Of a stretch of 64,000 bases of DNA, positions 1 to 11,375 are shown one piece after another. Every line of letters starts with the position of its first letter. Position 1 is the first letter of the stretch. Source of the stretch: Lytechinus variegatus (lineage: Eukaryota; Echinodermata; Echinoidea; Temnopleuroida; Toxopneustidae). Below the pieces are notes generated by a model that ran no database searches, was not told the DNA's origin, and was given only the letters and a program-made list of their open reading frames with translations. The stretch lies in contig NC_054748.1 in the NCBI RefSeq assembly GCF_018143015.1, positions 18,511,225 through 18,575,224 on the forward strand, in the 5' to 3' direction. The position numbers and the translations under genes were made by a program.

Positions 1-243
1 ATGAGAATATTGGATAACTCGTTCAAATCGCTTAAGGACAAAGAGTTAAGCTATTAGCTAATCCATACATGCCATAATATATCTTTATTACCCTTCTTAA
101 TTGTGCGACACACAAATGCCCTGCAAGAATGCAGAGAGATCCATTTTGTAAGTCTCAGATCGGACTTTACAGAGGTTAAGGGATTTAAGTAATGGCCTTC
201 CATTCAGAAGGCCACAGATCACTGATCAACCACGCCCAGCAGA

Positions 244-1433
244 CAGGGTTCCCAGCCCATCAGGGAAATCAGCGAAAATTATTTTTCATTTTTCTAGTCA
301 GGGAAAAATCAGGGACCTTGATAAAAATTACCTCAAATCAGGGAAAAATGCCTCAAATGAGGGAAAAATCAATCTTGATCAGCCCAAAAGTCGAAAGCGT
401 GGAATTCAATCAGACTCTGTTATATTTTGTTGCATATCAAAACAACACCCATTGAATAAATGGTTATGGTGATGCTAATTAGTTTCACATTATTGTTTTT
501 ATCCTGAAAATACATATGTAGGGCGTGGTTTTGCCTAAGACTGATGCGGCGCATGTTCGTTTGGATTAGCCAGTAGTTAACTGGGGGTGTTTAAGAATTA
601 GAAACATACTAAAAGTTTGATGTAATGACTGTCATCTCTCGTCCCTCACAACACATACACACTGATTATAAACTAAACTGAAATGAAGAAACATAAGTGT
701 AACTAAAATTAATGTTTAAATTATCATCATTTAATTAAATTGTTTAACTAAATATCAACTAAATGTTAACCCTATCGTCCCTAGCCTTAAGCCACATCTA
801 CATTATAATGTACTTGCCCATTGCAATGGCCAACCTCTCTCCTCCACCACCATTTGAATAGACGAAGCTCAAAACAATACCGCACTACATTTTGATATGT
901 ATCCTTCTCAAACTACAAATCTGAACTGCCCACAACTACCAAAAAGCATGAGGTCCATGCCCCAACCCTGATATCCCATAATAATTTCTTTGTTTTTCAC
1001 TGCATCCATCCCATAATATCAGTATAACACTAGTGTATAAAACAAGGATACAAGAGAGGGAGAGAGAGGGGGAGAGGGAGAAAAGAGAGAAGAGGGGTAA
1101 GGAAGAAAGTGGTCATTGTGCATTAATGCACTACACTGATAGATTTATGGTCCAAGGGTGCAATAAAGATCCCTTGATCCAAGACCAGAAGCCTTGGAAT
1201 GGACATGAATGAAAAGTAGTAATTTTGAAGATAGTATAACAATTATGAATGGAAAAAATGCAGAATTTCAATTACCCAAAAATTCTCAAGCTTACACCTA
1301 TACATGTAGTTCACTACAACAACTTTGAAAACATGCGAAACTAGGAATGGGTTTAAATAATTATCAAGGAACTTTTTAAACTTCATCAGGGAAGAATCAG
1401 GAATTTTGTTTTCTTGAAAAGCTGGTAACCCTG
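244..1433. repeat. TIR-bounded non-coding element (hAT-like, tentative)
   Basis: The stretch opens with CAGGGTTCCCAGC and closes with GCTGGTAACCCTG, a 13-bp terminal inverted repeat with one mismatch. Just inside both ends are short 'CAGGGAAAAATCAGG'-like repeats, several of them near the left end. No reading frame of note lies between. CAGGG ends are typical of hAT elements, but I found no matching 8-bp flanking duplication, so the family is only a guess. It could also be two unrelated repeat ends. It lies upstream of the first recognised choline kinase exon, probably within an intron of that gene. Confidence 0.3.
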
Positions 1434-1790
1434 CAAATACTTAATTTTAAAAGAAAACGTTTTACATCCTAGATTCATGATTTCACACAGTCAGCGGCTT
1501 ATAAATTACTATTAACTTTACTACACATGACCGATAACCCTTTCTTGTGCTATGTGTTGCTGACTTCGCACATAAAACTGTTCACAGGAATACTAGATTT
1601 ATAATGATATAGTATTGAAATATTGACTCATGATGGTGATAGTAAAAGGTATTACCTTTTAATTGTCCTACTATTTTTCCTACGTGTAGGCTGAAGGTTG
1701 AGGGATAACAGTTAGACTTAAGTCTCAAGATCAGCAAATGTATTATGTGTGGTAATTTTAATGTACCATATTTATTTTAACCCCTTTCAG

Positions 1791-4700
1791 GAGACTGATA
1801 TCACAGACTAAGAGCCCTGTCGTCTTCTGCCATAATGACTGCCAAGAAGGTATGAACATTGATTTCTTATTATGATACTTCCTTTAAAGGGAAGTTCACC
1901 CTGGCATAACTGATATGATGATGATGATGAGGGGGATTATGATGAAGATGATGAAAATGAAATTGATGATGATGAGGATGATGATGGTGGTGGTGGTGGC
2001 GGTGGTGGTGGTGGTGATGATAATGGTGATGGTGAATAATCAATTAAAACTGAAACTAGAAAAGTAATCAAACACATTGATGAAGATTTGGAAGAACTTT
2101 TCAAAATGTTGGTTTTGTGACGTAACATATGAGCAGCTCCCTATTTGTACCTGATGTAAAAAAACACAATGTTCTATTAGCTTTAATTCCTTACAAAATA
2201 ATTGTTCATCTTTAATATGTTGTTATGTGGCTAGCTTCCTTTGACCACACTTTTCCACTCTTCACAATGGAGATAAATTGTATGCTGTAATGAGTTTGGA
2301 AATTCTTGTTGGTATGCTCCCCAGGGAGTGGAGAAAGTGCTTTCATTGTGTACAGATGACCAGGGTTCCATTTCAATTGTTCCAATCAAAAATCTGCACA
2401 TAAACCCAAACATAAAATCTAACCTCCAAGTTTTATTTATTCAAAGTCCAACAGTAAAGAAACCCTAATCATTATCTTTACCTTATTCTGGATCAAAAAC
2501 TCTATTACAATTCTAAATCTAACCTAACCCTGTGCCCTCTGAGATATTAATACCAGGTGGATGTTTCATAAAGCTGTTCATAAATTAAGAGCAACATTAA
2601 GAACGACTGGTGATCCTTTCTTGCGGTAAATAGTTTATGCATGAAAAATGTTCATTGGTGATGGTTTAGCACGTAAGGATGGTTCACCAGTTGTTCTTAA
2701 AGTCGCTCTTAACTTATGAACAGCTTTATGAAAAGGCATCCTGAGAAAATGTCGAAGGAGCAAGTGTTGTGTCTCCCTTGGAAGTGTCTAGAGTCATTGT
2801 GTATTATTGCCCTATGGAAAAGCATAATTGTGAAAGGCTGTTAAAACCAAAACAACACCAGTAATTGTTGATAGTGTTTGATTTTTTCTTTTAATTCTAG
2901 GAAACATACTCCTTACCAGTGGTGAGAACTCCAATGAGAAGAATCTCATATTGATTGACTATGAATATTCCAGTTATAATTTCAGGTAAGAATACTGGTG
3001 CCCATAACGAAGCTTAGCAATGATTGTAAAACATTTGTTTTTTAATGATTGATTGCATTGACTACAATGTACAATCGATCGTGAAAATTAAGCGGACTTA
3101 TTAATTGCTAACCTTTGTGTTACGGGGTCCAGGTTGTCACTTGGTCTACATGTAGGGCCCTTAACACAAAGCTTTGCAATCATCATGCTTTCCATTCATT
3201 CTCATCTCACATTGTCTAATCCAAGTTCAGTGAAACATTTTTTTTGACAAAGTGGTTCTTAGCTTGATAGATGCCAGTTGTTTTAATCTCAAAATTAGTT
3301 CATACAGAATCCAATAAAATGATGACCAAGTGTCTGTATGTATAAATAAAAAATCTGTACCAAAGGATTCTGGAAGTTATTGTGTAATTGCTGAGAAATT
3401 AGCAAAACAGCATGGAATCCATCAAATTGTCCGGTCTTTTTCCTAACAAAAACACACTGTCCCACAAGTGCTTATCTATGTTGGTGATCTTCATCGTGAT
3501 CGTTTTTTACCCTTACATGTAGATTTCATGATTTCACAAAGTTCAGTTTATGTAACTACTAGAGCTAGATCTTGGATGATATATTGAAAACAGAAAACAC
3601 CAAAACACCAAAACACCAATTTCTCAGGAAATTGGTGTTTACTGCAAATAATTTCATTTACTCCAACTTGGTATATCTCATATTTCTTACTCTATTAGGG
3701 AATTTGATTTAGCGAATCATTTTGTGGAGTGGTCCATGAATTACTGCATCAAGGAAGCACCCTACTATTCCCTGATACCGGAGGATTTCCCCTCTAGAGG
3801 GCAGCAGCTCACCTTCATCAGGGCTTACATCGCAGCCAGCCGTCAGATGGGCATGTACCAGCCAAGTTGCCATGGCGATTCGGCGGATGAAGAAGAAGCT
3901 ATTCTGCAGGAAGTGAAAAGGTTGGTTGTAGTCTAGATGTGATTGATTGCACTGTTGCACAAAATTGTGTGTGAATATGAATCACTAAAATCAAGCGCAA
4001 TCCTGAATCGACACTTCTGATTGGCTAGGAACCAAGTTATGTTTGATTTCCTTGATTTTTATGATGATATGTGTAAACTAATGAAATAATACCCATCGAT
4101 AAACAAACTCACAAGCCAAATTTCGATACAATAAAACCTTATATTAATTATATATTCTTTCAGAGGTTTGCCTGCCGGCTTGTAATATTGTTAGAAAATT
4201 ACCTGTCTTCAGTATTTCGTATTACCTGTTGAATGGAGATCAATCAAGTGCAATGTTGTTACAATATTCAACTCCACAGGGCCATCAGCCAACTAAATTG
4301 CATGAAACGGACAATGGGTGCAATAAGCAATGCCATGCAATGTGCAGTGATTGTATTTTAAGTCATAAAAAGTTATTTATAAGTCATATTTCAGTGATGA
4401 AAATGATTTTTGTCTCACCTGCATAGCAGAGTGAGACTATAGGCGCCGCTTTTCCGACGGCGGTGGCGTCAACATCAAAATCTTAACCGAAGGTTAAGTT
4501 TTTGAAATGTCATCATAACTTAGTAAAATATATGGACCTAGTCCATGAAACTTGGCCATAAGGTTAATCAAGTATCACTGAATATCCTGCATGAGTTTCA
4601 CGTCACATGACCAAGGTCAAAAGTCATTTAGGGTCAATGACCTTTGGCCGAATTGGGGGTATGTGTTGAATTACCATCATAACTTTTAAAGTTTATGGAT

Positions 4701-6427
4701 CTGATTCATGAAACTTGGACATAATAAGTAATCAAGTATCAGTGAACATCCTGTGCAAGTTTCAGGTCACATGATCAAGGTCAAAGGTCATTTAGGGTCA
4801 ATGAACTTTGGCCACATTGGGGTATTTGTTGAATTACCATCATATCTCTGTAAGTGCATTGGTCTAGTTCATGAAACGTGGAAATAAGAGTAACCAAGTA
4901 TCACTGAACATCTTGTACGAGTTATACTAGTTTTTAAAGTCAGCACTGCTGCTATGTTGAATCGCCAGATGCATTCCACTTGTTATTTCTTTCTTTGTTA
5001 TATTATATTTCCTCTGTATAGATTCTGTCCTGTCAGTCATTTCTTATGGGCTCTGTGGTCTATCGTACAAGCCAAGATATCTCACACAACCTTTGGATAC
5101 ATGGTAAATATCATTCATTTTTTAAAAGTCAAAGACTTTACTACCAAGTTTGGACCCCATCATCGTACAATCTAGGGGGTGGCTGCAGCTTTTGTCTTTG
5201 CCTTGATGGTCCCTATTCTCAAAAGAGGTTTCAATTGCACCATGGTACAAAACCATGGACTAAGCATTCCATTAACACGCTTCATTTAATTGGATTTAGC
5301 ATTGAGTGATTTCAAGTCCGGTGTTAGCCATGGTGTTGGTGTTGGTGTTGAAATTTGGATTGCTTCCCCTAGCTCCAAAACTTACTCATCGTTTGTAAAA
5401 CTGATCCAAATCATGTTATTGACATCTCAACAACTAGTGGGTGACTTTTCGGGACCTTCTTCATTTTGTGTTTGGCGTTTTAATCGTGTAAAAATTGACC
5501 TAACACCAACACCAAAAGGTCAACACTGAACTTGAAATCACCTGTTTTGTACGTGATAAAATTAGTGTAATTATGTTAATAATCTGCATAGGTACCATGG
5601 TACAATTGAAACCTCATTTGAGAATACGGGCCGATGAGTCTGATGCGATTATTCAAAACAATCAGCGATATGTCTGCTGCGGAAGACTATGAATCGTACC
5701 TATGAAGCAACCTCCATGGTAATAAAACTTGTAAGTGCATAGGGACATTATATAAGAATTGTGTTATACAGTGCATCCCAAAAATAAAAAACCCATTTTC
5801 AGAGATAGATTTTACAATTTTCAAGTACTTCTTACCATAAATTTGATACTCCTCGCAAGAGTGAAAACTTAGCTCTCATGTGAAACGAATAGCTCAGCAA
5901 ATCGTTCATGCATAGCAAATTACAAACAAGATATCAGAAACAATTTGCGCAGAAACTTACGTGTGAATCTACATCCACTCTCATTTCAGGGATCAGTGAG
6001 AGAAGCTTATTAACAAAGAATACAAAGGCTAATGAGCCAATCGTCGAATAGGCATGGGCGTCATATCATGAACCAATGTTGTCCCATTTTTCTGCGCAAC
6101 CTGGTTTTTACATTAAAATTTCAAACTCGTCTTGGTCATTAATGCGTGAAGTGTTTGTCTCATATTAGGTTTTAAAAATAAAGAAGAATAATTGAATGAT
6201 ATTATTATGTAAATGAAATATCATAATTCATATGCCTTGTATATTAATTTTATGGGATTTCTATTTAATAACAGGAATATGCCGTCGCAAGGTTCAAGGA
6301 ATATTTCCGTCATAAGGCCTTAATTCCAGTGGACATGTTGCCTTCTACTGCTGACCAGAGAAGCCAAGAAAGAGATGAAAGTGCCTCAATCCATCCAATG
6401 GAACAGAGACAAGCTATCTTGACCTGA
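1791..6427 (+). CDS. Choline/ethanolamine kinase, last five exons (5' part missing)
   Basis: This enzyme phosphorylates choline (and often ethanolamine) with ATP, the first step of the Kennedy pathway to phosphatidylcholine, in the cytosol. Coding exons: 1791-1849, 2901-2985, 3699-3920, 5022-5103 and 6275-6427 (TGA at 6425-6427); splice phases agree throughout and give about 199 residues. Visible motifs: the Brenner phosphotransferase motif VFCHNDCQEGNIL across exons 1-2, the choline-kinase motif around LIDYEYSSYNFR and FDLANHFVEW across exons 2-3, then SHFLWALWSIVQAKIS and the C-terminal EYAVARFKEYF. The tail after this helix is about 37 residues longer than I expect of vertebrate homologues. 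The exon 3 donor is GTTGGT, a weak consensus. I could not find the N-terminal lobe exons; they should lie left of 1791, probably beyond the window. The sequence does not settle choline versus ethanolamine preference, so no symbol is given. Confidence 0.93.
1914..2035. repeat. GAT/GGT microsatellite
   Basis: An interrupted run of GAT, then GGT, then GAT triplets in the choline kinase intron between the first and second visible exons. The proline- and serine-rich reading frame on the minus strand is a by-product of the repeat. Confidence 0.8.
2556..2742. repeat. Family A palindromic MITE
   Basis: A fold-back element with long inverted arms: GTTTCATAAAGCTGTTC near the left end and GAACAGCTTTATGAAA near the right. 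Internal arm sequence is of the AAGAACGACTGGTGATCC type. Related copies in this window lie at about 8331, 8588, 60869 and 63650. It is non-coding and lies in a choline kinase intron. Confidence 0.75.
2994..3139. repeat. Family B MITE (decayed copy)
   Basis: The left arm reads CGAAGCTTAGCAATGATTG and the right arm TTGCTAACCTTTGTGTTAC, imperfect inverses, with ATTGATTGCATTGACTAC between. A better copy is at 7787-7927. Non-coding, intronic. Confidence 0.55.
3264..3662. repeat. Family C interspersed repeat, copy 1
   Basis: About 400 bp that can be followed along its length with the stretch at 26372-26771. Shared anchors are CCAAAGGATTCTGGAAG, TAATTGCTGAGAAATTAGCA and GATTTCACAAAGTTCAG. Both copies run in the same direction on the plus strand. 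No coding potential is seen. Confidence 0.7.
4412..4984 (+). repeat. DR1-array element, copy 1
   Basis: Starts with GTCTCACCTGC, soon followed by GTGAGAC (a terminal hairpin), and ends with ATTCCACTTGTT. Inside are degenerate repeat units of about 150-170 bp containing 'CATGAAACTTGG' and 'AGGTCAAAGGTCA'. This copy is about 570 bp, with one perfect and one imperfect DR1 motif. It lies in the choline kinase intron before the 5022 exon and ends about 38 bp upstream of that exon, so its edge is close to the splice acceptor. Longer copies are at 29670 and 58026. Confidence 0.75.
5211..5630. repeat. TIR element, about 420 bp, in a choline kinase intron
   Basis: Left end TATTCTCAAAAGAGGTTTC and right end GAAACCTCATTTGAGAATA form an inverted repeat of about 35 bp with few mismatches, including CCATGGTAC just inside. 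The reading frame at 5290-5529 is short and unremarkable. A weathered end of the same kind may be present near 10980 (GTGAAACCTCGTTGTAGAATAC). Confidence 0.65.
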
Positions 6428-7540
6428 ACTTTGACCTCTGACCTCTCATCATGGATCAAATCGGCTTGGGAGAATGGAACATTAATGATTGAGATCATAA
6501 ACAGTGGTGATACAAGTGCTGCAGCTCCGTAATAGCAGTTACGCCAAAAAAATTAACTGTTATTAATTTTGGAGTGGATGGGTAGTGCATTGAGCGGATG
6601 TAAGTGATTGAGTATTTTACGAGAATGTGCAGTGCTCTCAGAGTGTCAAACAGACATGTAAGCCATACAAAAAGCCTCATTCCTTTATAGTTGTTGAAAA
6701 CAATGATCAGGAGTATCTGAGATTTTTTTAGACAATCTATGATTTAAACCACTTGTCTTTGAAATGTATGTAATATTCTGCAATATAAAGGTGATTACCT
6801 TTCACTCCATAGCATGCAGTGATATTAAGGGTCCATATTGATGCTTATGACCATTGTCATAATCACAGCAATTAAAAAAAATGATTAGCTTCAAAATCTC
6901 GGCTCGTTCTTGTCTGACCTGAAGGTTTGCCATTATGATAACAGCATTAGCAGTAAAAGAAAAATTATTTTTAGATTCTGAATGAAGACTAGCATCCCTT
7001 TATGCTCTGCACATATACGTTCTTTGCCAACTTTAGCTTACACTTTGATGGAGAGCATCACGAAACCATTGTTCACTTGTAAATTACTAAATATTTTATT
7101 TTAACAACTCATTTTCTTACTTTGATAAATGTGTGTTATATACAATATTCAGCTTGCCTTCAAATATAGAGGATAAGATATCTTCTATTGATCAATGCAT
7201 TTATCATGTAATTCTAATTCACAACATTGCAGTTCAGGTAAATGATAAATAATTATACAATATGAAAATAAGCAGGTAGACCTAATGGCTTGATAATTTA
7301 GAAGGAATAATTCATGGTAGAGTTTATGAAACAAAATGAAATGGGGAAAGTAATAAAATGGAGAGTGGATACTATAATGTGTTATCACACAATTACAATG
7401 TTGATTTTTTAATTAATGGAAAGATAGTTTCACCTTTTACTTGGACCATTCTCTACAACTCTGTTTCACTACCTTTCAATCGCACTGCATTCCATTCATG
7501 TTTTTTTGCATTGATATACAATAAACTGGATTGAGCTCGT
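6428..7540 (+). other. Probable choline kinase 3' UTR with polyA signal
   Basis: AT-rich sequence after the choline kinase stop, with no repeat ends or coding frames that I recognise. An AATAAA hexamer lies at 7520-7525 just after a T-rich tract. It is the first canonical polyadenylation signal I noticed downstream, which would make a UTR of about 1.1 kb. The true cleavage site cannot be told from sequence alone. Confidence 0.45.
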
Positions 7541-7786
7541 CTCATGCTGGCAACGCAAGACTTAGAAGCTACAGGACACAATTAACAGTATATGGGACCA
7601 GGCCAAAACGAAGTGTTTCTGGTAGCCTCAAAAGAATGTGTTGTTGCTCTATCAAGTTTTTTATATCAATGGTTTTTTTACCACCAACTGGACTATGGAA
7701 AGCCAATCATGCATCTCAATCCATTATATTTGTTTTGAATACATGTACATGGTGATGCCTGCTTCATGCAAAAATCTGAATCCATG

Positions 7787-7927
7787 CCCCAGTAACACAA
7801 AGTTTAGCAATGATTGTGGAACAATTTTTTTTTACGATTGATTACATTGACTGCGTTGTTCAATCAATTGTGAAAATCAATTTTACAATCAATCTTATAA
7901 CCATCGCTTAGCCTTGTGTTACAGGGA
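7787..7927. repeat. Family B MITE, best copy
   Basis: Ends CAGTAACACAAAG and CTTGTGTTACAGGG are inverted, with GTTTAGCAATGATTG and CCATCGCTTAGCC just inside. The core contains ATTGATTACATTGACTGC. The element is about 140 bp and non-coding. Decayed relatives lie at 2994-3139, about 10573-10690 and about 55015-55105. Confidence 0.7.
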
Positions 7928-8330
7928 TTTTGTATTCAATTTTAATGAATGTTTCAAGTTGCAGTTCAGTAATCATGTAATGTACATGTTGAAACTTGCA
8001 GTTCTATGATCAAATGTAAAGTTATGAATCAATTCTGAGCCAGAGAAAATGATATTTCTCAACGTTTCAACTCGTCCAGTTCAACAGGCAGTTGAATATG
8101 TATGTCTACACCAGGTTTCAACTATACTCTGTACCACTTTGCCATTTACAAACATACCAATCTTAATGTACATATGGCATGTCTCACGTTTCATTGTTCA
8201 ACATATATGTTGCGGACATCTCATCAATATTGTTTGTATGCTGGTACAGGTCAATATTCTGTTGTATATTTCATGTGTAATCTGCTGTGAAGGAATGCTA
8301 CTTCCTATAATCTGCAATACAAGAGTACCT

Positions 8331-8527
8331 GGTGCTTGTTTCATATAGCTGATCATAAGTTAAGAGCGACTTTAAGAACGACTGGTGAACCTGAAAATGT
8401 ACTTTATGTATTACATGGAGCATAAAGACTCCAGTGCTAATCTGGTGGATATCATTTACCTTATGAAAGTATCACCAGTTGTTCTTAAATCGCTCTTAAG
8501 TTACAAACAGCTTTATGAAACGGTCTC
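8331..8527. repeat. Family A MITE carrying a 48-bp foreign insert
   Basis: Arms TTAAGAGCGACTTTAAG and CTTAAATCGCTCTTAAG mark a family A palindrome. The centre differs from the other copies: 8394-8441 is identical to 12172-12219 in the intergenic DNA 3.8 kb away. See the matching finding. Confidence 0.75.
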
Positions 8528-8587
8528 CAGGGTTGCTTGTCAATTCTATCCTGTTATGTGCCCTTGACTTGGATTGTTATTGTACTG

Positions 8588-8972
8588 GTAGGTGTTCCAT
8601 AAAGCTGTTCATAATTTTGCATGACATTACGCAAGACAGCTGACTCTTTCTTGTTCTTATGGAGCGTTGCAAAAAACTCGAGATCAATTGCAAGTCTTTT
8701 TTTGGTCCCTAAATCAATCATGACTTTTGAAATTGATTGCGAATTTGCGATTGATTGCTAATCCTTGAAACAAGGAGTGTAATCTGATTTACTTAGCTCA
8801 AATTAATATATCAATTGTAAAATTGCAACAGAATGTCTGCAAACAATTACAAATATTTTCTTGCAACACTCCCTAAGTCGTATATCCCTATGTAGCCGAC
8901 TTTGCACCTAAGAACATCTTCCAGTTGTGCGTAAAGTCGTTTGTAACGTTACAAACAGCTCTTCAAATTCCC
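8588..8972. repeat. Family A MITE interrupted by a second MITE
   Basis: Outer arms GGTGTTCCATAAAGCTG and CAAACAGCTCTTC belong to a worn family A element. Inside, about 8661-8874, is another element with ends GGAGCGTTGCAA and TTGCAACACTCC. The inner element has AATTGATTGCGA-like sequence. The inner and outer ends are distinct, so this is a nested insertion; I could not define the inner target duplication. Confidence 0.55.
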
Positions 8973-9086
8973 ACCTACGTGTAGCGTATTAACAGTAGAA
9001 ATTTGTTTTTTCATCAATGATTGTCAATTAAACAATACAGTATCATGGTACAGGGATCAATAGTGCAATCACCTATGTTATGAAGC

Positions 9087-9249
9087 TGGGCACCGTTGCA
9101 TAAAATTACTATTATAGTAACTTTGCCATCCAGTGGTGACTACCATGGTAACGCTGATCAACAGCCAATCAAATTCAAGGATTCAAGACAAGTTGCAATT
9201 GGATGGCAAAGTTACCACAATGGTAAATTTTTATGCAACGAGGGCCTGG
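9087..9249. repeat. Family D MITE
   Basis: Ends CCGTTGCATAAAA and TTTTATGCAACGAGG are inverted, with AACTTTGCCATCCA and TGGATGGCAAAGTT inside them. The element is about 163 bp and non-coding. A decayed relative with TGCCTTGATGGTAA and CCATGGTAGTTAC sits at about 53480-53645 in NOSIP intron 2. Confidence 0.7.
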
Positions 9250-9350
9250 TATGTCTTACAATGTATAATCAGCTTCACATTTAATACCTCATGTAATAGA
9301 CTGGTTCGTAGTAAGCCCATGTCCCAAATTACCTCTTAGTGGATACTAAG

Positions 9351-9565
9351 AGGAGCTGTAGCTCAGTCAGTAGAGCAGAGGTTTTGGATTCCAATGACTC
9401 AGGTTTGATAAGGCATTAATCCTGATTACCAGGTCCCTCGGACAGGACCTCAGGCCATCAGTCAGTGCTTTCTTAGAAATCGGGTAAAAAATCACCACCA
9501 AAACATGCAGAAGTCTTTATGTACATAAAGATATGGCACTTATAAAGTATTACGAGTGTTTGGTA
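9351..9565 (+). repeat. tRNA-derived SINE
   Basis: The head has an A box (TAGCTCAGTCAGTAGAGCAG) and a B-box-like GGTTTGATAAGG at tRNA spacing, then a SINE body with CAGGTCCCTCGGACAGGACC and a tail near GGCACTTATAAAGTATTACG. It is not a tRNA gene: the acceptor and anticodon arms do not pair. Intergenic. Confidence 0.6.
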
Positions 9566-10109
9566 GTTCAGCTAGTTTAAGTTAATTAAGTATTCATGTT
9601 TTATAATATAAAACGCTTCGACTTTTTTTTTAAATTAGGCAGTATTATTATCTCAAAGATGCAACTGCTCTTCAAATATGGAATTATTGCAAAAGCTTAC
9701 ACTAAAGTATGCAGTCTTTTTTTGAAATGGTAGCCAATAGCCCAATCAGCCTACGCAATTTTTTTTTTTTGGGGGGGGTGTTTAGTAGGGTTTGTAGTTA
9801 CATGTAGTACGTTTAATGATGCTGGAATTTACGTAAATTAGACAATGACGTGATCCTGTATTGTGCCGGCTGAGGTCGGTCTCCTCTCTTCCATGAGAAA
9901 AAAAAATATTAACATATGATCTTTTTTTAAATAAAGAGTTGTAATTATCGTAATAATTATGAAATTAAAAACAAAAAATAATGAAAAAAATTGTTTCAAT
10001 TTAATCTTGCTTGTACTCATTTAATTCCAGCTAGCAGCATGGGTATTGTCAGCTTCTGAAAGTTAGGGGACACTGACGAAGGAAGGGTTGCCTTCTCCCC
10101 CGGAAGGAA

Positions 10110-10232
10110 CCTGTGCAGTAGCAGACCGTGACCCGGAGGAGACAAAGCATTGGGGGGCATTGCATTGTTTGTGAACAATGCTGTGCCCCCCCATGCTTTG
10201 TCTCCTCCGGGTCACGGTCCGCGACTGGACCT
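10110..10232. repeat. Near-perfect 40-bp fold-back
   Basis: GACCGTGACCCGGAGGAGAC on the left is matched by its reverse complement on the right. The stem extends through the AAAGCATTGGGGGGCA region, with a loop of about 20 nt. The flanks CCTGTGCAGTAGCAG and CTGGACCTGTG suggest a small inverted-repeat transposon. The GC content is far above its surroundings. Confidence 0.65.
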
Positions 10233-10802
10233 GTGAATTTTTGCCATCGATAATAGGCCTTTTACGTAATGTGTAGCAGAAATCAAGCCAAATGAATGTT
10301 ATAGGATTATGTGGTGGATTCTCATCAGGACAAGCAGCAACCTTCATAAATGGAGTGGGTTTCACCCCCCTAATAAGTCCAGGGGGGGGGATATGTCCCC
10401 CTATCTTCCACCGTATGATGCCAATGGAGTGCTATTGGACATAGTGTATTCTTTGAGTCTCAAGCAGCTTTGTTTTTTTTACTATCAGCTGATTAAATTA
10501 ATGTATGGTTAATCTTGATTTCTGTTCAACTTTACCAAAGATATTGTTTGTTTAATGCCTCTACTACTTGTTCCCAGTTTCACAAAACTTAACAATCGAT
10601 CACAAGGTCGCTATTTATGCTTTATTGCATTGAAGATTGTGTGTAATCAGTTGTAAAAAAAGGCAAAAGATTGATTGCTAAACTTTGCTAGATGTGCCTT
10701 GATCATTTGATTCTCTTTTGAGAGTCTCAAATCATTCCTAACTGTCTTGGAAGGTTTAATAAGATTTTCTTCACCGTTAATGAATTATGAAAATGGAGCA
10801 AA

Positions 10803-11375
10803 ACGGTTTGAATGATTGGTGATTAGCTTCTTTAAGTGATAGATTTTAGCCAATCTTACATGAATAACGTAGGGTTAAAGAATTAGGAAAAAGGAGCACT
10901 GTTAACTTAAATACCATGTGAACAAATTTTGACATGTTTTGATTCCCATAATTTTGGCAGAGAGTTAGACCACAGTCTAAGTGAAACCTCGTTGTAGAAT
11001 ACAGGCCATGTTCATTATTTAATGCAATGCAGCATATTAGCTTCGTACTCTAAGGGAATTCATGTTAAGTAAGTTTAACATTAATAAAGTTAAGGATACA
11101 TATTAAGCTTTTTTTAAAGTAAAAATTGTAGTGGATAATACAATACTGAAGCAATATTTTGTCATAATATTCTAGCATGAAATGTAGTTTACATTCTAAT
11201 TAAGTGTATGGCATGATTTTCTTAGATAATGATTTTAAGTAATAATTGTAAATTCAGCAACTCAGCAGAAAAAATATGTAATTTCTCTTCAAAATTGTTT
11301 GAATTATTGGTGATTAGCTTCTTTAAGTGATAGATTTTAGCCAATCTTACATGAACTTAATAATGTAGGGTTAAA
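10803..11375. repeat. Pair of about 75-bp direct repeats
   Basis: GGTGATTAGCTTCTTTAAG and about 55 further bases occur at 10806-10877 and again at 11295-11370 with few differences, followed in both by GTAGGGTTAAA. The DNA between is AT-rich and featureless. This could be a local segmental duplication or the two ends of an unrecognised element. Confidence 0.55.

Noticed and set aside
1937-2128. Proline/serine-rich minus-strand reading frame
   Set aside because: By-product of the GAT/GGT microsatellite inside a choline kinase intron.
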